The notes beneath the pieces are model-generated. The model was not told the DNA's origin. It made no database searches and saw nothing but the letters and a program-made list of their open reading frames with translations. Positions 12,328-20,802 of a stretch of DNA of 55,000 nt are shown piece after piece. The position numbers and the translations under genes are program-made. Source of the DNA: Peribacillus asahii (GTDB taxonomy: Bacteria > Bacillota > Bacilli > Bacillales > DSM-1321); assembly GCF_004006295.1 (NCBI RefSeq), contig NZ_CP026095.1, positions 330,001 to 385,000 on the forward strand. The letters are read 5' to 3'. Numbering within the stretch: the stretch's first letter is position 1; the number at the start of each line of letters is the position of its first letter.

Positions 12328-12568
12328 TGTTGCCTCCGGTATTTTCCTAAAAAGTTATCCACTAGTATATTTTCAACATAAAAAGGCCTAAAAATATACA
12401 GGAACTTAATGAGTATTTAGGGTAATATTGTAGTAGTTTGATTTTATTAATAATTCACACTACTTGCATAATTACCGAACATTATATTTACTTTTCAAAA
12501 AAATATTCGTGTTTTATTGACGGTTGGAATTTCTGATGTTACTATGTGTTAGTAAAAATTAAATACGG

Positions 12569-12639
12569 TTCTCGTATAATCCTGGGAATATGGCCCAAAA
12601 GTTTCTACCAAGCTACCATAAATAGCTTGACTACGAGGT
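12569..12639 (+). ncRNA. Guanine riboswitch aptamer upstream of an amino-acid transporter
   Basis: Purine-riboswitch aptamer with the conserved loops TATAAT, ATATGGC, GTTTCTACC and CTTGACTACGAG. The specificity base in GACTAC is C, which indicates guanine/hypoxanthine rather than adenine binding. P1 pairs TTCTCGTA with TACGAGG. The segment AGCTTGACT (about 12624-12632) is the exact complement of AGTCAAGCT at 12698-12706, giving an antiterminator that competes with the downstream terminator. Confidence 0.95.
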
Positions 12640-12700
12640 TGTGTATATAAATATGGAGATAAATTCACTTTTTATTCCTATTATCTACCTATCTGAAGTC

Positions 12701-12735
12701 AAGCTCCGGTGTATCTTGGGGCTTTTTTATTTTTT
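12701..12735 (+). terminator. Riboswitch expression platform terminator
   Basis: Stem AAGCTCC / GGGGCTT followed by TTTTTATTTTTTT. Its ascending arm overlaps the antiterminator partner AGTCAAGCT, so guanine binding is predicted to favour termination. Confidence 0.85.
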
Positions 12736-12780
12736 TACAAGTGACTATTTTAATATGAATATATTAGGAGGAGTATTTCA

Positions 12781-12846
12781 ATGAAAAAAGGTAGTAAGAA
12801 TATAGTAATTCGTTTTTCAGGAATGGTCTATATTTCTAAGCCTTAA
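12781..12846 (+). CDS. 21-codon small ORF in the riboswitch leader
   Basis: ATG to TAA, 21 codons, preceded by a strong ribosome binding site (TTAGGAGGAGTATTTCA). It lies between the riboswitch terminator and the transporter, 38 nt before the latter. The peptide (MKKGSKNIVIRF then SGMVYISKP) is basic at the N-terminus and matches nothing I recognise. It could be a leader peptide, a small membrane-associated protein, or the truncated start of a lost gene. Confidence 0.4.
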   Translation: MKKGSKNIVIRFSGMVYISKP

Positions 12847-12884
12847 AAAGAGGCCTAAGAATAGGATACAAGGAGGAATTACTG

Positions 12885-14195
12885 ATGCATGGGAATACTG
12901 CTAAAAAAATAGAATTACAAGCTGAAAATACTGCAGTAATAAATGAAAAATATCTAGATCCTAAAAAATGGCATAAGCAAGATACTACCTGGGCATTGAG
13001 CCTTTTTGGAACAGCAATTGGAGCAGGAGTGCTCTTTTTACCTATTAATGCAGGTTCAGGAGGTTTATTATCATTACTGTTAATTACCATACTTGCATTT
13101 CCTGTAATGTATTATTCGCATAGGGCACTTGCTAAAATGATATACGCTTCCAATTCTGCTGAAGAGGGGATTACAGGTACGATAAGAGAGTATTTTGGAA
13201 AAAAGGCAAGTGTAATTTTTAACATCGTATATTTCTTCTCCATTTATACAATAGTGCTGATGTATTCGGTTGCACTTACAAATACAGCAAGTAGTTTCAT
13301 CGTGAATCAATTGCACATGAAAGAGCCTCCAAGGGCCATTCTATCGCTTGTATTAGTACTCGGTCTTATAGCTATATTGAATTTTGGTCAAGATATCACT
13401 GTAAAGATAATGAGTATGCTAGTCTATCCTTTCATAGCTTCTCTGCTTTTTATCGCAATATCTTTGATTCCACAGTGGAATACGTCAATGCTTAGTTTTT
13501 CAAGTGTTTCAACAGGAACGGGATATTTTGGAGTGATATGGATGATACTACCAATCATAGTATTCTCGTTTAATCATTCTCCTATAATATCGTCATTTGT
13601 TATGAAACAGAGAGCAACCTATGGAATAGAAGCTACTGACGCCAAAAGTGCTCAAATACAAAAAGTTTGTTATATAATGACATTCTCGGTTGTTATGTTC
13701 TTTGTTTGGAGCAGTGTCTTGAGTTTGACTCCAAATGATCTTGTAATGGCAAAAGAACAGAACTTGTCAATATTATCATATCTTGCTAATGAGCTTAATT
13801 CGCCTATTATCACTATTGCAGCTCCTATCATTGCTTTTGTGGCCATAACAAAGTCCTTCCTTGGCCATTATGTAGGAGCATATGAGGTAATGCGTGACAT
13901 GATTATTGAGTACAGTAAAGCACGCGGAAAAGATGTAAAAGAAAAAACAGTTAAGACAATGATCCTTGTTTTTGTCGTATTAACATGCTGGTATGTTGCT
14001 TATGCAAATCCAAGTATTCTTGGACTCATTGATACCCTCAGCGGTCCGCTAGTTGCTGCTATCTTATGTGTATTACCAATGTATACAATCCGTAAAGTAC
14101 CTGTACTAGCTAAATACAGAGGGAAAATGAGCAATGTGTTTGTCATTGTTGTAGGTGTGCTCACTGTCCTAGCAAGTATTAAAGCATTTTTCTAA
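12885..14195 (+). CDS. Amino-acid transporter of the HAAAP/SdaC type (serine/threonine-like)
   Basis: A 436-aa integral membrane protein with about 11 hydrophobic segments. The N-terminal TWALSLFGTAIGAGVLFLPI matches the first helix of hydroxy/aromatic amino-acid permeases (SdaC, TdcC, DlsT), and the later FSFNHSPIISSFV and AITKSFLGHYVGAYEV segments also fit. It probably imports serine or threonine with protons, though the exact substrate is not readable. AAGGAGG lies about 9 nt before the ATG. The only visible control element upstream is a guanine riboswitch, which is unusual for an amino-acid carrier. No terminator was recognised after it in 14196-14457. Confidence 0.85.
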   Translation: MHGNTAKKIELQAENTAVINEKYLDPKKWHKQDTTWALSLFGTAIGAGVLFLPINAGSGGLLSLLLITILAFPVMYYSHRALAKMIYASNSAEEGITGTIREYFGKKASVIFNIVYFFSIYTIVLMYSVALTNTASSFIVNQLHMKEPPRAILSLVLVLGLIAILNFGQDITVKIMSMLVYPFIASLLFIAISLIPQWNTSMLSFSSVSTGTGYFGVIWMILPIIVFSFNHSPIISSFVMKQRATYGIEATDAKSAQIQKVCYIMTFSVVMFFVWSSVLSLTPNDLVMAKEQNLSILSYLANELNSPIITIAAPIIAFVAITKSFLGHYVGAYEVMRDMIIEYSKARGKDVKEKTVKTMILVFVVLTCWYVAYANPSILGLIDTLSGPLVAAILCVLPMYTIRKVPVLAKYRGKMSNVFVIVVGVLTVLASIKAFF

Positions 14196-14457
14196 TTCAC
14201 TATTGTTGTATAAATAGCGTCGTAGTTTTCAAGTATGAAGAGTGTCAAGACTTTCTTTTCATTCAATTCACTTTTTCTGGAAAATAAGCGGCTGTGTACT
14301 GCTGAATGTACGTTGAAAAATGCTAACATGTTGCTAACGCAATCAAGTGGAAAAAGGTAAATTTTCGTTAAAAATGTTACACCTCATATTCAGAAAAAAC
14401 TTGATATACCGCACTTTCTGCACACAACGTTAACGATATTACACATTCTCATCTTAC

Positions 14458-14474
14458 GGGCGGCATGATGTAAT
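14458..14474 (+). repeat. groEL-3'-end repeat att1
   Basis: GGGCGGCATGATGTAAT, one base different from the groEL 3' end at 11650. It is non-coding here. The roughly 70 bp before it (from TTGATATACC at 14401) are similar to the bases before the copies at 21717 and 24935, including TTACACA, TCTCATCTTAC and CTTACGGGCGG. Confidence 0.75.
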
Positions 14475-14490
14475 ATCCGCTTATGACACG

Positions 14491-14525
14491 AAAAGATCTA
14501 CTCTATTTGGAGTAGATCTTTTTTG
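14491..14525 (+). terminator. Terminator next to att1
   Basis: Perfect hairpin AAAAGATCTACT / AGTAGATCTTTT followed by TTTT. It begins 16 nt after the repeat, copying the groEL-stop/terminator arrangement. The 22 bases starting at 14521 recur with one mismatch at 18101. Confidence 0.85.
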
Positions 14526-14747
14526 TATGATTTCTTTAGTAATGATTCAGCACTAGTGAAACGGATGTACAGAATTCCAGTTTGTAAATTTCCTTTGAAG
14601 AAAACATTAAAAAAAACAGGAAAAAAAGACCATCAATAATCGGGGAAAATTCCCGTTGAATAGCAAAGTGATTACCTGTTTTTGTGAAAAATATCCTCTT
14701 ATAAGCTGAAAGCCCAATCTACTATTTTATTATCCTTTACTATCAGG

Positions 14748-14801
14748 TTAACTACTTTATTTACAAATATTAACAACGAATTAACAAATATTCACTATAA
14801 T
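14748..14801 (+). promoter_or_regulatory. PhoP box and sigma-A -10 of phoD
   Basis: Five direct repeats of the PhoP half-site TT(A/T/C)ACA are spaced about one helical turn apart: TTAACT 14748, TTTACA 14760, TTAACA 14770, TTAACA 14781 and TTCACT 14791. A -10 box TATAAT overlaps the last one at 14796-14801. This is the classic layout of a PhoP-activated promoter, induced by phosphate starvation. The stretch 14543-14747 shows nothing else. Confidence 0.9.
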
Positions 14802-14845
14802 CAACGTCGTGGTTAAGAAATTCAATCCGAGAGGGGAAGAGAATC

Positions 14846-16600
14846 ATGACGAATGAGAGATCTTTGGACGAATTAGTGAGAAAGTTTACCCAAGAAAATT
14901 TGAACAAGAATGTTGATCGCCGCAGCTTCCTGCAAGGTGCAGGAAAAGTTGCAGGATTGTCCCTGGGACTGGCTATCGCTAATTCAATGGGTGGATTTAA
15001 GGTAGAGGCTGCTCCAGTTTTCAAGGAATATCCTTTTACACTTGGTGTCGCCTCTGGTGATCCGTTATCTGACAGTGTTGTATTGTGGACAAGACTGGCT
15101 CCGGATCCGTTAAACGGCGGGGGAATGGCGTCTCATATCGTTCCGGTCCAATGGGAACTCGCGACCGATGAAAACTTCCGCAACATCATTCAACGGGGAA
15201 CAGAACATGCCTCACCAAACCTTGCACACTCTGTCCACGTTGAAGTAAGCGGTCTGAAGGCGAATACCGTATATTATTACCGTTTCAAGAGCGGAAATGA
15301 ACTTAGCCCAGTTGGAAGAACAAAAACCCTTCCGGCTCCTGGCGCCAGCGTAGCCAGCATGACGTTTGCTTTTGCTTCCTGCCAGCAGTTTGAGCACGGC
15401 TATTATACGGCGTACAAGCATATGGCAAAAGAGGATCTTGATCTAGTGTTCCATCTCGGAGATTACATATATGAATATGGTACAAACGAATATCTATCGC
15501 CAACAGGCAATGTGCGTGCCCATCAGGGCGATGAAATCATTACGATTGAAGATTATCGCAACCGCTATGCTCAATATCGTTCAGATGAACATCTTAGGGC
15601 TGCACACGCTTCTTTCCCGTGGATTGTGACTTGGGATGACCATGAAGTAGAGAACAACTACGCCAATGTTATTCCTGAAAAAAACCAATCTGTTGAAGAA
15701 TTTATTAAGCGCCGTGCCGCTGCTTACCAGGCCTATTACGAGCATATGCCGCTGCGCAAGTCTTCATTGCCTCACGATGGCGGCATGCAATTATACCGCG
15801 ATTTTAGCTATGGCGATTTGGCAAATTTCTATGTTCTTGACACTCGTCAATACCGTGATGATCAAGCAAATGGCGATGGATCGAAAGCACATACAGCGGA
15901 ATCCTTGGATCCAAACCGGACTCTTCTTGGACCAGAGCAGGAAAAATGGCTGCTCGATAATCTGGGAAACTCGAAATCTCAATGGAATGTCCTTGCCCAG
16001 CAGATTTTCTTTGCAGAGCGTAAATCAGGATCCAGCACAGCACCAAAATTCAGCATGGATTCCTGGGACGGTTATCCGGCCGCACGCCAGCATATTACCA
16101 ACTTTGTTGCCAGCAGAGACATCAACAACATAATTGTTCTAACTGGGGATGTCCATGCAAGTTGGGCTTCGAACCTGACGACTGATTACAACAATCCGGA
16201 GGCCCCTATTTTGGGAGCGGAGTTTGTCGGAACCTCAATCACATCAGGAGGAGACGGCTCAGATGTGCGTGCAGATACGGCGAAAACTTTATCGGACAAC
16301 CCGCATATCAAATTCTTTAATAATTACCGCGGTTACGTTCGCTGCCAGGTCACTCCGGAACAATGGCGTGCCGATTATCGTGTTGTTCCATTCGTGACCA
16401 AGCCTGGAGCCGATATCTCCACAAGAGCATCATTTGTTTTTCAAAAAGATCAGCAAGGTCTGAAGGAAGTAGCTACTACTACGGTGCCTATGGGTGTCCA
16501 AATGTCTAGTGAAGTGGAAGAAGACCGCCATCGTGCCCATGATCGCGCGCATCAGAAGCAAATGGAGAAAAAACGCAAACGCGAAGCAGTTTCTAATTAA
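14846..16600 (+). CDS. phoD: Alkaline phosphatase/phosphodiesterase PhoD, Tat-exported
   Basis: A secreted metallophosphatase that frees phosphate from diesters such as teichoic acids. It is 584 aa, almost the length of B. subtilis PhoD. The twin-arginine signal has DRRSFLQ at residues 24-30, a hydrophobic stretch to about residue 48, and a likely cleavage after VEA. The PhoD N-terminal beta domain follows (about 62-165), then the catalytic domain with the metal ligands in CQQFEHGYY (C179), GDYIYEYG (D206), WDDHEVENNY (D264-H266) and TGDVHASW. The C-terminus is a basic tail. It is led by a PhoP box and followed by tatA and tatC, exactly the B. subtilis phoD-tatAd-tatCd set. Confidence 0.97.
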   Translation: MTNERSLDELVRKFTQENLNKNVDRRSFLQGAGKVAGLSLGLAIANSMGGFKVEAAPVFKEYPFTLGVASGDPLSDSVVLWTRLAPDPLNGGGMASHIVPVQWELATDENFRNIIQRGTEHASPNLAHSVHVEVSGLKANTVYYYRFKSGNELSPVGRTKTLPAPGASVASMTFAFASCQQFEHGYYTAYKHMAKEDLDLVFHLGDYIYEYGTNEYLSPTGNVRAHQGDEIITIEDYRNRYAQYRSDEHLRAAHASFPWIVTWDDHEVENNYANVIPEKNQSVEEFIKRRAAAYQAYYEHMPLRKSSLPHDGGMQLYRDFSYGDLANFYVLDTRQYRDDQANGDGSKAHTAESLDPNRTLLGPEQEKWLLDNLGNSKSQWNVLAQQIFFAERKSGSSTAPKFSMDSWDGYPAARQHITNFVASRDINNIIVLTGDVHASWASNLTTDYNNPEAPILGAEFVGTSITSGGDGSDVRADTAKTLSDNPHIKFFNNYRGYVRCQVTPEQWRADYRVVPFVTKPGADISTRASFVFQKDQQGLKEVATTTVPMGVQMSSEVEEDRHRAHDRAHQKQMEKKRKREAVSN

Positions 16601-16695
16601 ACTTAAGCAGAACATGAAGGAACAGGGGAAATGGTAGAAAGAACGCTGCAATACCAACTGACTGCCATTTTCTTAAAAAAGGGAGATGAACCTAA

Positions 16696-16902
16696 ATGCT
16701 TTCCAATATTGGTATTCCAGGGTTAATTTTAGTACTCGTTATCGCTCTTATTATTTTCGGACCTTCCAAGCTGCCGGAAATCGGCCGTGCGTTTGGCCGT
16801 ACATTAACCGAATTTAAAAGTGCTGCAAAGGAATTAGTATCTGATGATAACAAAGAGGAAGCGAAAAGACCTGAGCTAACCGCTGTGAAAAAGGAAAATT
16901 AA
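16696..16902 (+). CDS. tatA: Sec-independent translocase subunit TatA (TatAd-like)
   Basis: A 68-aa pore-forming Tat component. It has a single N-terminal membrane helix ([17 protein letters not shown]), the [17 protein letters not shown] hinge and amphipathic helix typical of TatA, and a short charged tail. AAGGGAGATG lies 7 nt before the ATG. It lies 95 nt after phoD, its probable specific cargo, as for TatAd in B. subtilis. In B. subtilis a second pair, tatAY-tatCY, lies next to rex. That pair is missing from the rex locus here. Confidence 0.96.
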   Translation: MLSNIGIPGLILVLVIALIIFGPSKLPEIGRAFGRTLTEFKSAAKELVSDDNKEEAKRPELTAVKKEN

Positions 16903-16904
16903 TA

Positions 16905-16946
16905 GAAAGAGAGCTGGCGGCGCCGCCCGTCCGCTCTCTTTCTTTG
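16905..16946 (+). terminator. Strong hairpin between tatA and tatC
   Basis: Stem GAAAGAGAGC / GCTCTCTTTC, with further G-C pairing in the loop (GGCGGCGCCGCC), followed by TTTGG. The T-tract is short. It may reduce tatC expression relative to phoD-tatA. Confidence 0.65.
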
Positions 16947-16981
16947 GCTAATATGAAAGTATAAATTTTGACTTTGAGAAT

Positions 16982-17129
16982 TGTCCAGTTCCAACGCCCT
17001 AGCGGCTAGTGTCCTTCGCTCTCCACCCTACGATAAGTCAACATCGAACGCTTGAGCTCTTCGTATTTCCTTTATCCCGGTTGGAGAGCTCCAGGCGATA
17101 CGCCGCTGACCAGGGCGCTTGCGCTTTTT
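16982..17129. repeat. Palindromic intergenic repeat (MITE/REP-like) between tatA and tatC
   Basis: About 150 bp that can fold on itself. The ends CGCCCTAGCGGC and GCCGCTGACCAGGGCG are inverted copies, with the motif CCTACGATAAGTCAACATCG inside and TTGGAGAGCTCCAGGCGATA towards the right. It ends GGGCGCTTGCGC followed by a T-run. I recognise this type of element from many Bacillaceae genomes, where it is scattered between genes. A frame open through it into tatC is coincidental. Confidence 0.65.
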
Positions 17130-17152
17130 TTATAAAAAAGGAGGCTTCTGGA

Positions 17153-17914
17153 ATGAAAAACAAAGAGCAGAATCTGGCTGATCATTTAGAGGAGCTTCGC
17201 CAGCGAATCATTTTGACGTTACTGGCATTTATTGCTTTTCTAATCATCAGTTTTATTTTTGTCCAAGATATTTATCAGTGGCTCATAAGGGGTCTTAATG
17301 GAAAACTGGCCATCCTTGGTCCAAGTGATATCCTTTGGGTTTACATGATGATTGCTGCAGTATTTGCAATCGCGGCAACTATTCCAGTCGCTGCTTACCA
17401 GACTTGGCGCTTTGTAGCACCGGCGCTGAATCCTGAAGAAAGTAAGGTTACCTTAAGATTTATTCCTGGACTATTCCTGTTGTTTATTTTAGGGATTTCA
17501 TTTGGATATTTCGTATTGTTCCCAATTGTTCTGGGGTTTTTAACCACTCTGTCAGCAGGGCAATTTGAAACGATGTTTACGGCTGAAAAATATTTCAGGT
17601 TCATGATTAACCTTACACTGCCGTTTGGGTTTCTGTTTGAAATGCCGCTCATTGTCATGTTTTTAACGAGACTGGGGATTCTTAATCCAATTAGGCTGGC
17701 CAAGGCGAGGAGGATTTCCTATTTTTTTCTGATTGTTATATCCGTTCTAATCACTCCACCGGATTTAATTTCCGATGTTCTGGTGATTGTGCCATTACTT
17801 GTGCTTTATGAAGTAAGTGTATCTCTCTCCAGGATTGTTTACAGAAAAAAATTGCTGCAGGAAGCAGCTTTGGAGAACCACGACGTGGCAGAGAGTGGCC
17901 AGTCCTACTCATGA
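17153..17914 (+). CDS. tatC: Sec-independent translocase subunit TatC (TatCd-like)
   Basis: The twin-arginine receptor subunit, 253 aa with six membrane helices. It has the family start LADHLEELRQRI, the conserved loops FVAPALNPEE and FEMPLIVMFLTRLGI, and PPDLISD before the last helices. The start at 17153 has AAAAAAGGAGG 8 nt upstream. The frame is also open further upstream, but only through the palindromic repeat. It is separated from tatA by 250 bp containing a hairpin and that repeat, which is unlike the tight spacing in B. subtilis. The stop is followed directly by a groEL remnant. Confidence 0.95.
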   Translation: MKNKEQNLADHLEELRQRIILTLLAFIAFLIISFIFVQDIYQWLIRGLNGKLAILGPSDILWVYMMIAAVFAIAATIPVAAYQTWRFVAPALNPEESKVTLRFIPGLFLLFILGISFGYFVLFPIVLGFLTTLSAGQFETMFTAEKYFRFMINLTLPFGFLFEMPLIVMFLTRLGILNPIRLAKARRISYFFLIVISVLITPPDLISDVLVIVPLLVLYEVSVSLSRIVYRKKLLQEAALENHDVAESGQSYS

Positions 17915-17953
17915 TGATGGCTTCAACTGGAGCAATTTGAAGAGCTTGTCCGT

Positions 17954-18034
17954 GACCTAAATTCTGCTGCTGTTTCATCTTTAGGACGAGCTTCCAAGAT
18001 TGTTGTTACAAAAAAATACAACAATCATTGATGT
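17954..18034 (+). pseudogene. Fragment of a second groEL gene
   Basis: About 80 nt are roughly four-fifths identical to groEL 10949-11030. The peptide [20 protein letters not shown] corresponds to Gro[23 protein letters not shown] one-base deletion after ACAAAA breaks the frame and leads to TGA. The similarity may begin earlier (from about 17925), but it is too weak to draw by eye. The silent differences show it came from a different groEL than the one upstream. It marks a likely old recombination junction inside cassette B. Confidence 0.75.
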
Positions 18035-18100
18035 TTACTAAAATACGACTGAGGGCTTAGTAAATAATTAGGCTTAAGCAGGTATACCCAATAAATTACA

Positions 18101-18122
18101 TTTTGTATGATTGCTTTAGTAA
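18101..18122 (+). repeat. Copy of the sequence that follows the att1 terminator
   Basis: Twenty-two bases from TTTTGTATGATT to CTTTAGTAA match 14521-14542 with one mismatch. At 14521 they directly follow the terminator of att1. Here they follow the groEL fragment and the sequence AATTACA. This suggests that a cassette left end, now decayed, lies between tatC and the ABC permease. Confidence 0.6.
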
Positions 18123-18292
18123 GTTTAATAATCACTCAGGTCAAGTTTATTAAGAAGCCAGCATGTAAGAATATTATCAATTTAAAAAGTCAAAAAGTAG
18201 ATGGAGGTTATTCCTCTGAAGAAATGACAAAGACTGATAGAGATAAGGATACAATAGAAAGAATTTTATCGATGCAGGAAGGAGAAAAAATA

Positions 18293-20647
18293 ATGTTTTT
18301 GAAAATAGTCAAGAATGATTTTCTCAGAAACAAAATTGCAACGATGACAGTATTTGTATTTATCACGATGGCAGTTATTTTGGCAGCCAGTGCCATTAAT
18401 AACATTGCTAATCTGATTCAGGCGATGTCAGATCTTCAGGAGAGTGCAGTACCAGCTGAAATTACGGTGATGCATGCTGGAGAATATGACCAGGCAGAAA
18501 TCGACCAATTCACAGAACAATACCGTGACCATATAGCAATGCAGGAGACGATGGTTCTTCAGAATATTGATGGAAGCAATATTCATTTTGGTCAAAATCA
18601 AACGATGGCTGGAACTATACAGGACATTTCATTTGTTGTACAGAATAAGAAATTTGATTTTATATTGGATCTGGATAATGAAAAGCTGGATGTAAAGGTA
18701 GGTGAAGTGGCTGTTCCCATCTATTTTATGGAACAACACGACTTAAAAATAGGTGATACGATTACGGTGAAAAGCGGCGGGTATGAGAAAGAGTTTGTCA
18801 TTTCAGATTATGCAAGAGATTTTGAGATGAACTCTTCCCTTACTTCTTCGAAACGGTTTGTGATAAATCAGAATGACTATGATGAAATGCTTGAAATACA
18901 GGCTGGGGAACTGGAATATCTGATCGAATTCAAGCTGTATGAAAACGGGGATGCTGCTGCTGTTCAGACTGCCTATATCAAAGCGGGTCTTCCGGCAAAC
19001 GGTCCTATAATCGAGGGAAAGATATTTACGATGTTTAATGCCATGTCAGATATAGCAGTTGCGATTGTCATTATATTTATTAGTGTTCTGCTTATTGTGA
19101 TTGCTTCGCTTTGTATCAGACTAACATTTTTGGCGACGATTGATGAAGATATTAGAGAAATCGGTGTTATGAAAGCAATGGGGATATCCAAAAAAGATAT
19201 AAAAAAGGTCTATCTTAATAAATACAGAGTCATCTCAGTAGCAGCTGGCATTATCGGTTATCTGCTTTCCTTTGCGGCGGTAAATCTGTTAAACGGTAAT
19301 ATGAGACTTTACATATCTTCCGATTTATCAGGTAGCTTAAAATATGTGCTATCGCTTATAGCTCCATTACTTGTATATTTCATGATTGTGAGATACTGCC
19401 AGCGAGTACTGAAAAGAATCGACAAGATTTCTGCGGCGGAAGCTTTACGTTCAGATATCATGGAGCGCGGAAAGAATCGAAAGTACAGTTTCCCGCTGTC
19501 AAAGAACAAATTCTTCAGCACTAATATTTACATGGGGCTGAGGGATGTATGGAAACGATTCAAATTATACAGGCTGCTGTTTGTTATTTTTATCGTATGT
19601 ACGTTTATTGTCATACTCCCCTTAAATATTTATACCACCATGAATTCATCGGCATTTTCCACGTATATGGGAATAGGGGAATACGACATGAGAATCGATC
19701 TTCGAAGAACCGATAGTATTACAGAAGATTTTATAAAATTGCAGGAAGAGTTGAAAAATGATTCGGATATCGAAAATTATGCGGCCTATATCACGAGTTC
19801 CTACCAGGTCAAAAACGCGGAAGGTTCCTGGGACTATATTAATATTGAAATCGGAGATTTTTCCGTATTTCCATTAAAATATCTGGAAGGCAGAGCACCG
19901 GAGGGTGAAGGAGAAATCTCGCTTTCCTTTGCCAATGCCGCAAAAGACGGATTGAACAAGAAAGTAGGAGATGAAGTAACCGTCAGGATTGGGGGGGAAG
20001 AACAGACTTTATCAGTCACGGGTATTTATCAGGATATTACAAATGGGGGAAAAACAGCAAAGGCGCATACGAGTCTTGGGGTAAATGAAGCGGCCGTTCT
20101 TTGGTATATTGTGAGTATGGATATAGCCAAAGGTGTTGATATTAGTGAGAAAATGGACTACTACCAGAATGCTTACGATTCTGCGCAGGTAAATGATATC
20201 AAAGAATATACTGGGCAGACTCTTGGAAATATCACTGATCAGATGAGCCTGATTGTTATAGGTGGAATCGCAATAGCAGTAATCATTGCTGTATTGATAA
20301 CTGCATTATTCCTTCGGATGTTATTATCAAAGGATATGTCTCAGATTGCCATCATGCGAAGTGTGGGATTAACTTCTAAAAATATTAAACATCAATATAT
20401 GGCAGGAACTATGATGGTACTCATATTGGGAATTATAGTTGGGGTGCTGGCTTCTAATTATTTAGGGGAATTTCTTGTAAGTATGGCCATGTCCTCTATG
20501 GGAGCCGCAAAAATTGAATTAGTTAATGTTGCATGGCAGACTTGGCTGCTATGTCCGTTAGCAATGATTGTAGTCGTTGGATTTACTATTTCTGTGTGCT
20601 GTAAGGTAACGGTAGAAGATGATTTATCTGTAGTTTTAAGAAGTTAG
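18293..20647 (+). CDS. ABC transporter permease, FtsX/MacB type (peptide or drug exporter)
   Basis: A 784-aa membrane protein with two FtsX domains. An N-terminal helix (ATMTVFVFITMAVILAAS) is followed by a large extracellular domain and three helices (about residues 260-400). A second signal-like helix and extracellular domain come next, and three helices end the protein. The GVMKAMGISKKDIKKVY and AIMRSVGLTSKNIKHQY segments are the FtsX coupling signatures. The start at 18293 has GGAAGGAG 9 nt upstream; the frame is open for 62 more codons but without such a site. Its partner ATPase lies 155 nt downstream. The usual two-component regulators of such exporters are absent. The codon and protein style suggests transfer, possibly from Clostridia. 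Confidence 0.85.
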   Translation: MFLKIVKNDFLRNKIATMTVFVFITMAVILAASAINNIANLIQAMSDLQESAVPAEITVMHAGEYDQAEIDQFTEQYRDHIAMQETMVLQNIDGSNIHFGQNQTMAGTIQDISFVVQNKKFDFILDLDNEKLDVKVGEVAVPIYFMEQHDLKIGDTITVKSGGYEKEFVISDYARDFEMNSSLTSSKRFVINQNDYDEMLEIQAGELEYLIEFKLYENGDAAAVQTAYIKAGLPANGPIIEGKIFTMFNAMSDIAVAIVIIFISVLLIVIASLCIRLTFLATIDEDIREIGVMKAMGISKKDIKKVYLNKYRVISVAAGIIGYLLSFAAVNLLNGNMRLYISSDLSGSLKYVLSLIAPLLVYFMIVRYCQRVLKRIDKISAAEALRSDIMERGKNRKYSFPLSKNKFFSTNIYMGLRDVWKRFKLYRLLFVIFIVCTFIVILPLNIYTTMNSSAFSTYMGIGEYDMRIDLRRTDSITEDFIKLQEELKNDSDIENYAAYITSSYQVKNAEGSWDYINIEIGDFSVFPLKYLEGRAPEGEGEISLSFANAAKDGLNKKVGDEVTVRIGGEEQTLSVTGIYQDITNGGKTAKAHTSLGVNEAAVLWYIVSMDIAKGVDISEKMDYYQNAYDSAQVNDIKEYTGQTLGNITDQMSLIVIGGIAIAVIIAVLITALFLRMLLSKDMSQIAIMRSVGLTSKNIKHQYMAGTMMVLILGIIVGVLASNYLGEFLVSMAMSSMGAAKIELVNVAWQTWLLCPLAMIVVVGFTISVCCKVTVEDDLSVVLRS

Positions 20648-20802
20648 AACGGATGAGAAAGGTCGCGGTTGAGGTGTATCCCTGAAGATGGAAGAAGACT
20701 AAGGCGTGAAGGAACTCATGCAGATTCTTGAAAAGTAAGGCATTCCGAGGTGCCTCTGCGGTATAGACTTTGGTTTAAATATCGGGCATTGGAGGTGTAT
20801 AT

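Noticed and set aside
15666..16133. 155-codon frame inside phoD on the same strand
   Set aside because: It is an out-of-frame shadow of phoD, whose own frame has all catalytic motifs.
17009..17152. Extended N-terminus for TatC starting upstream
   Set aside because: The extension runs through the palindromic repeat. The ribosome binding site and family N-terminus place the start at 17153.
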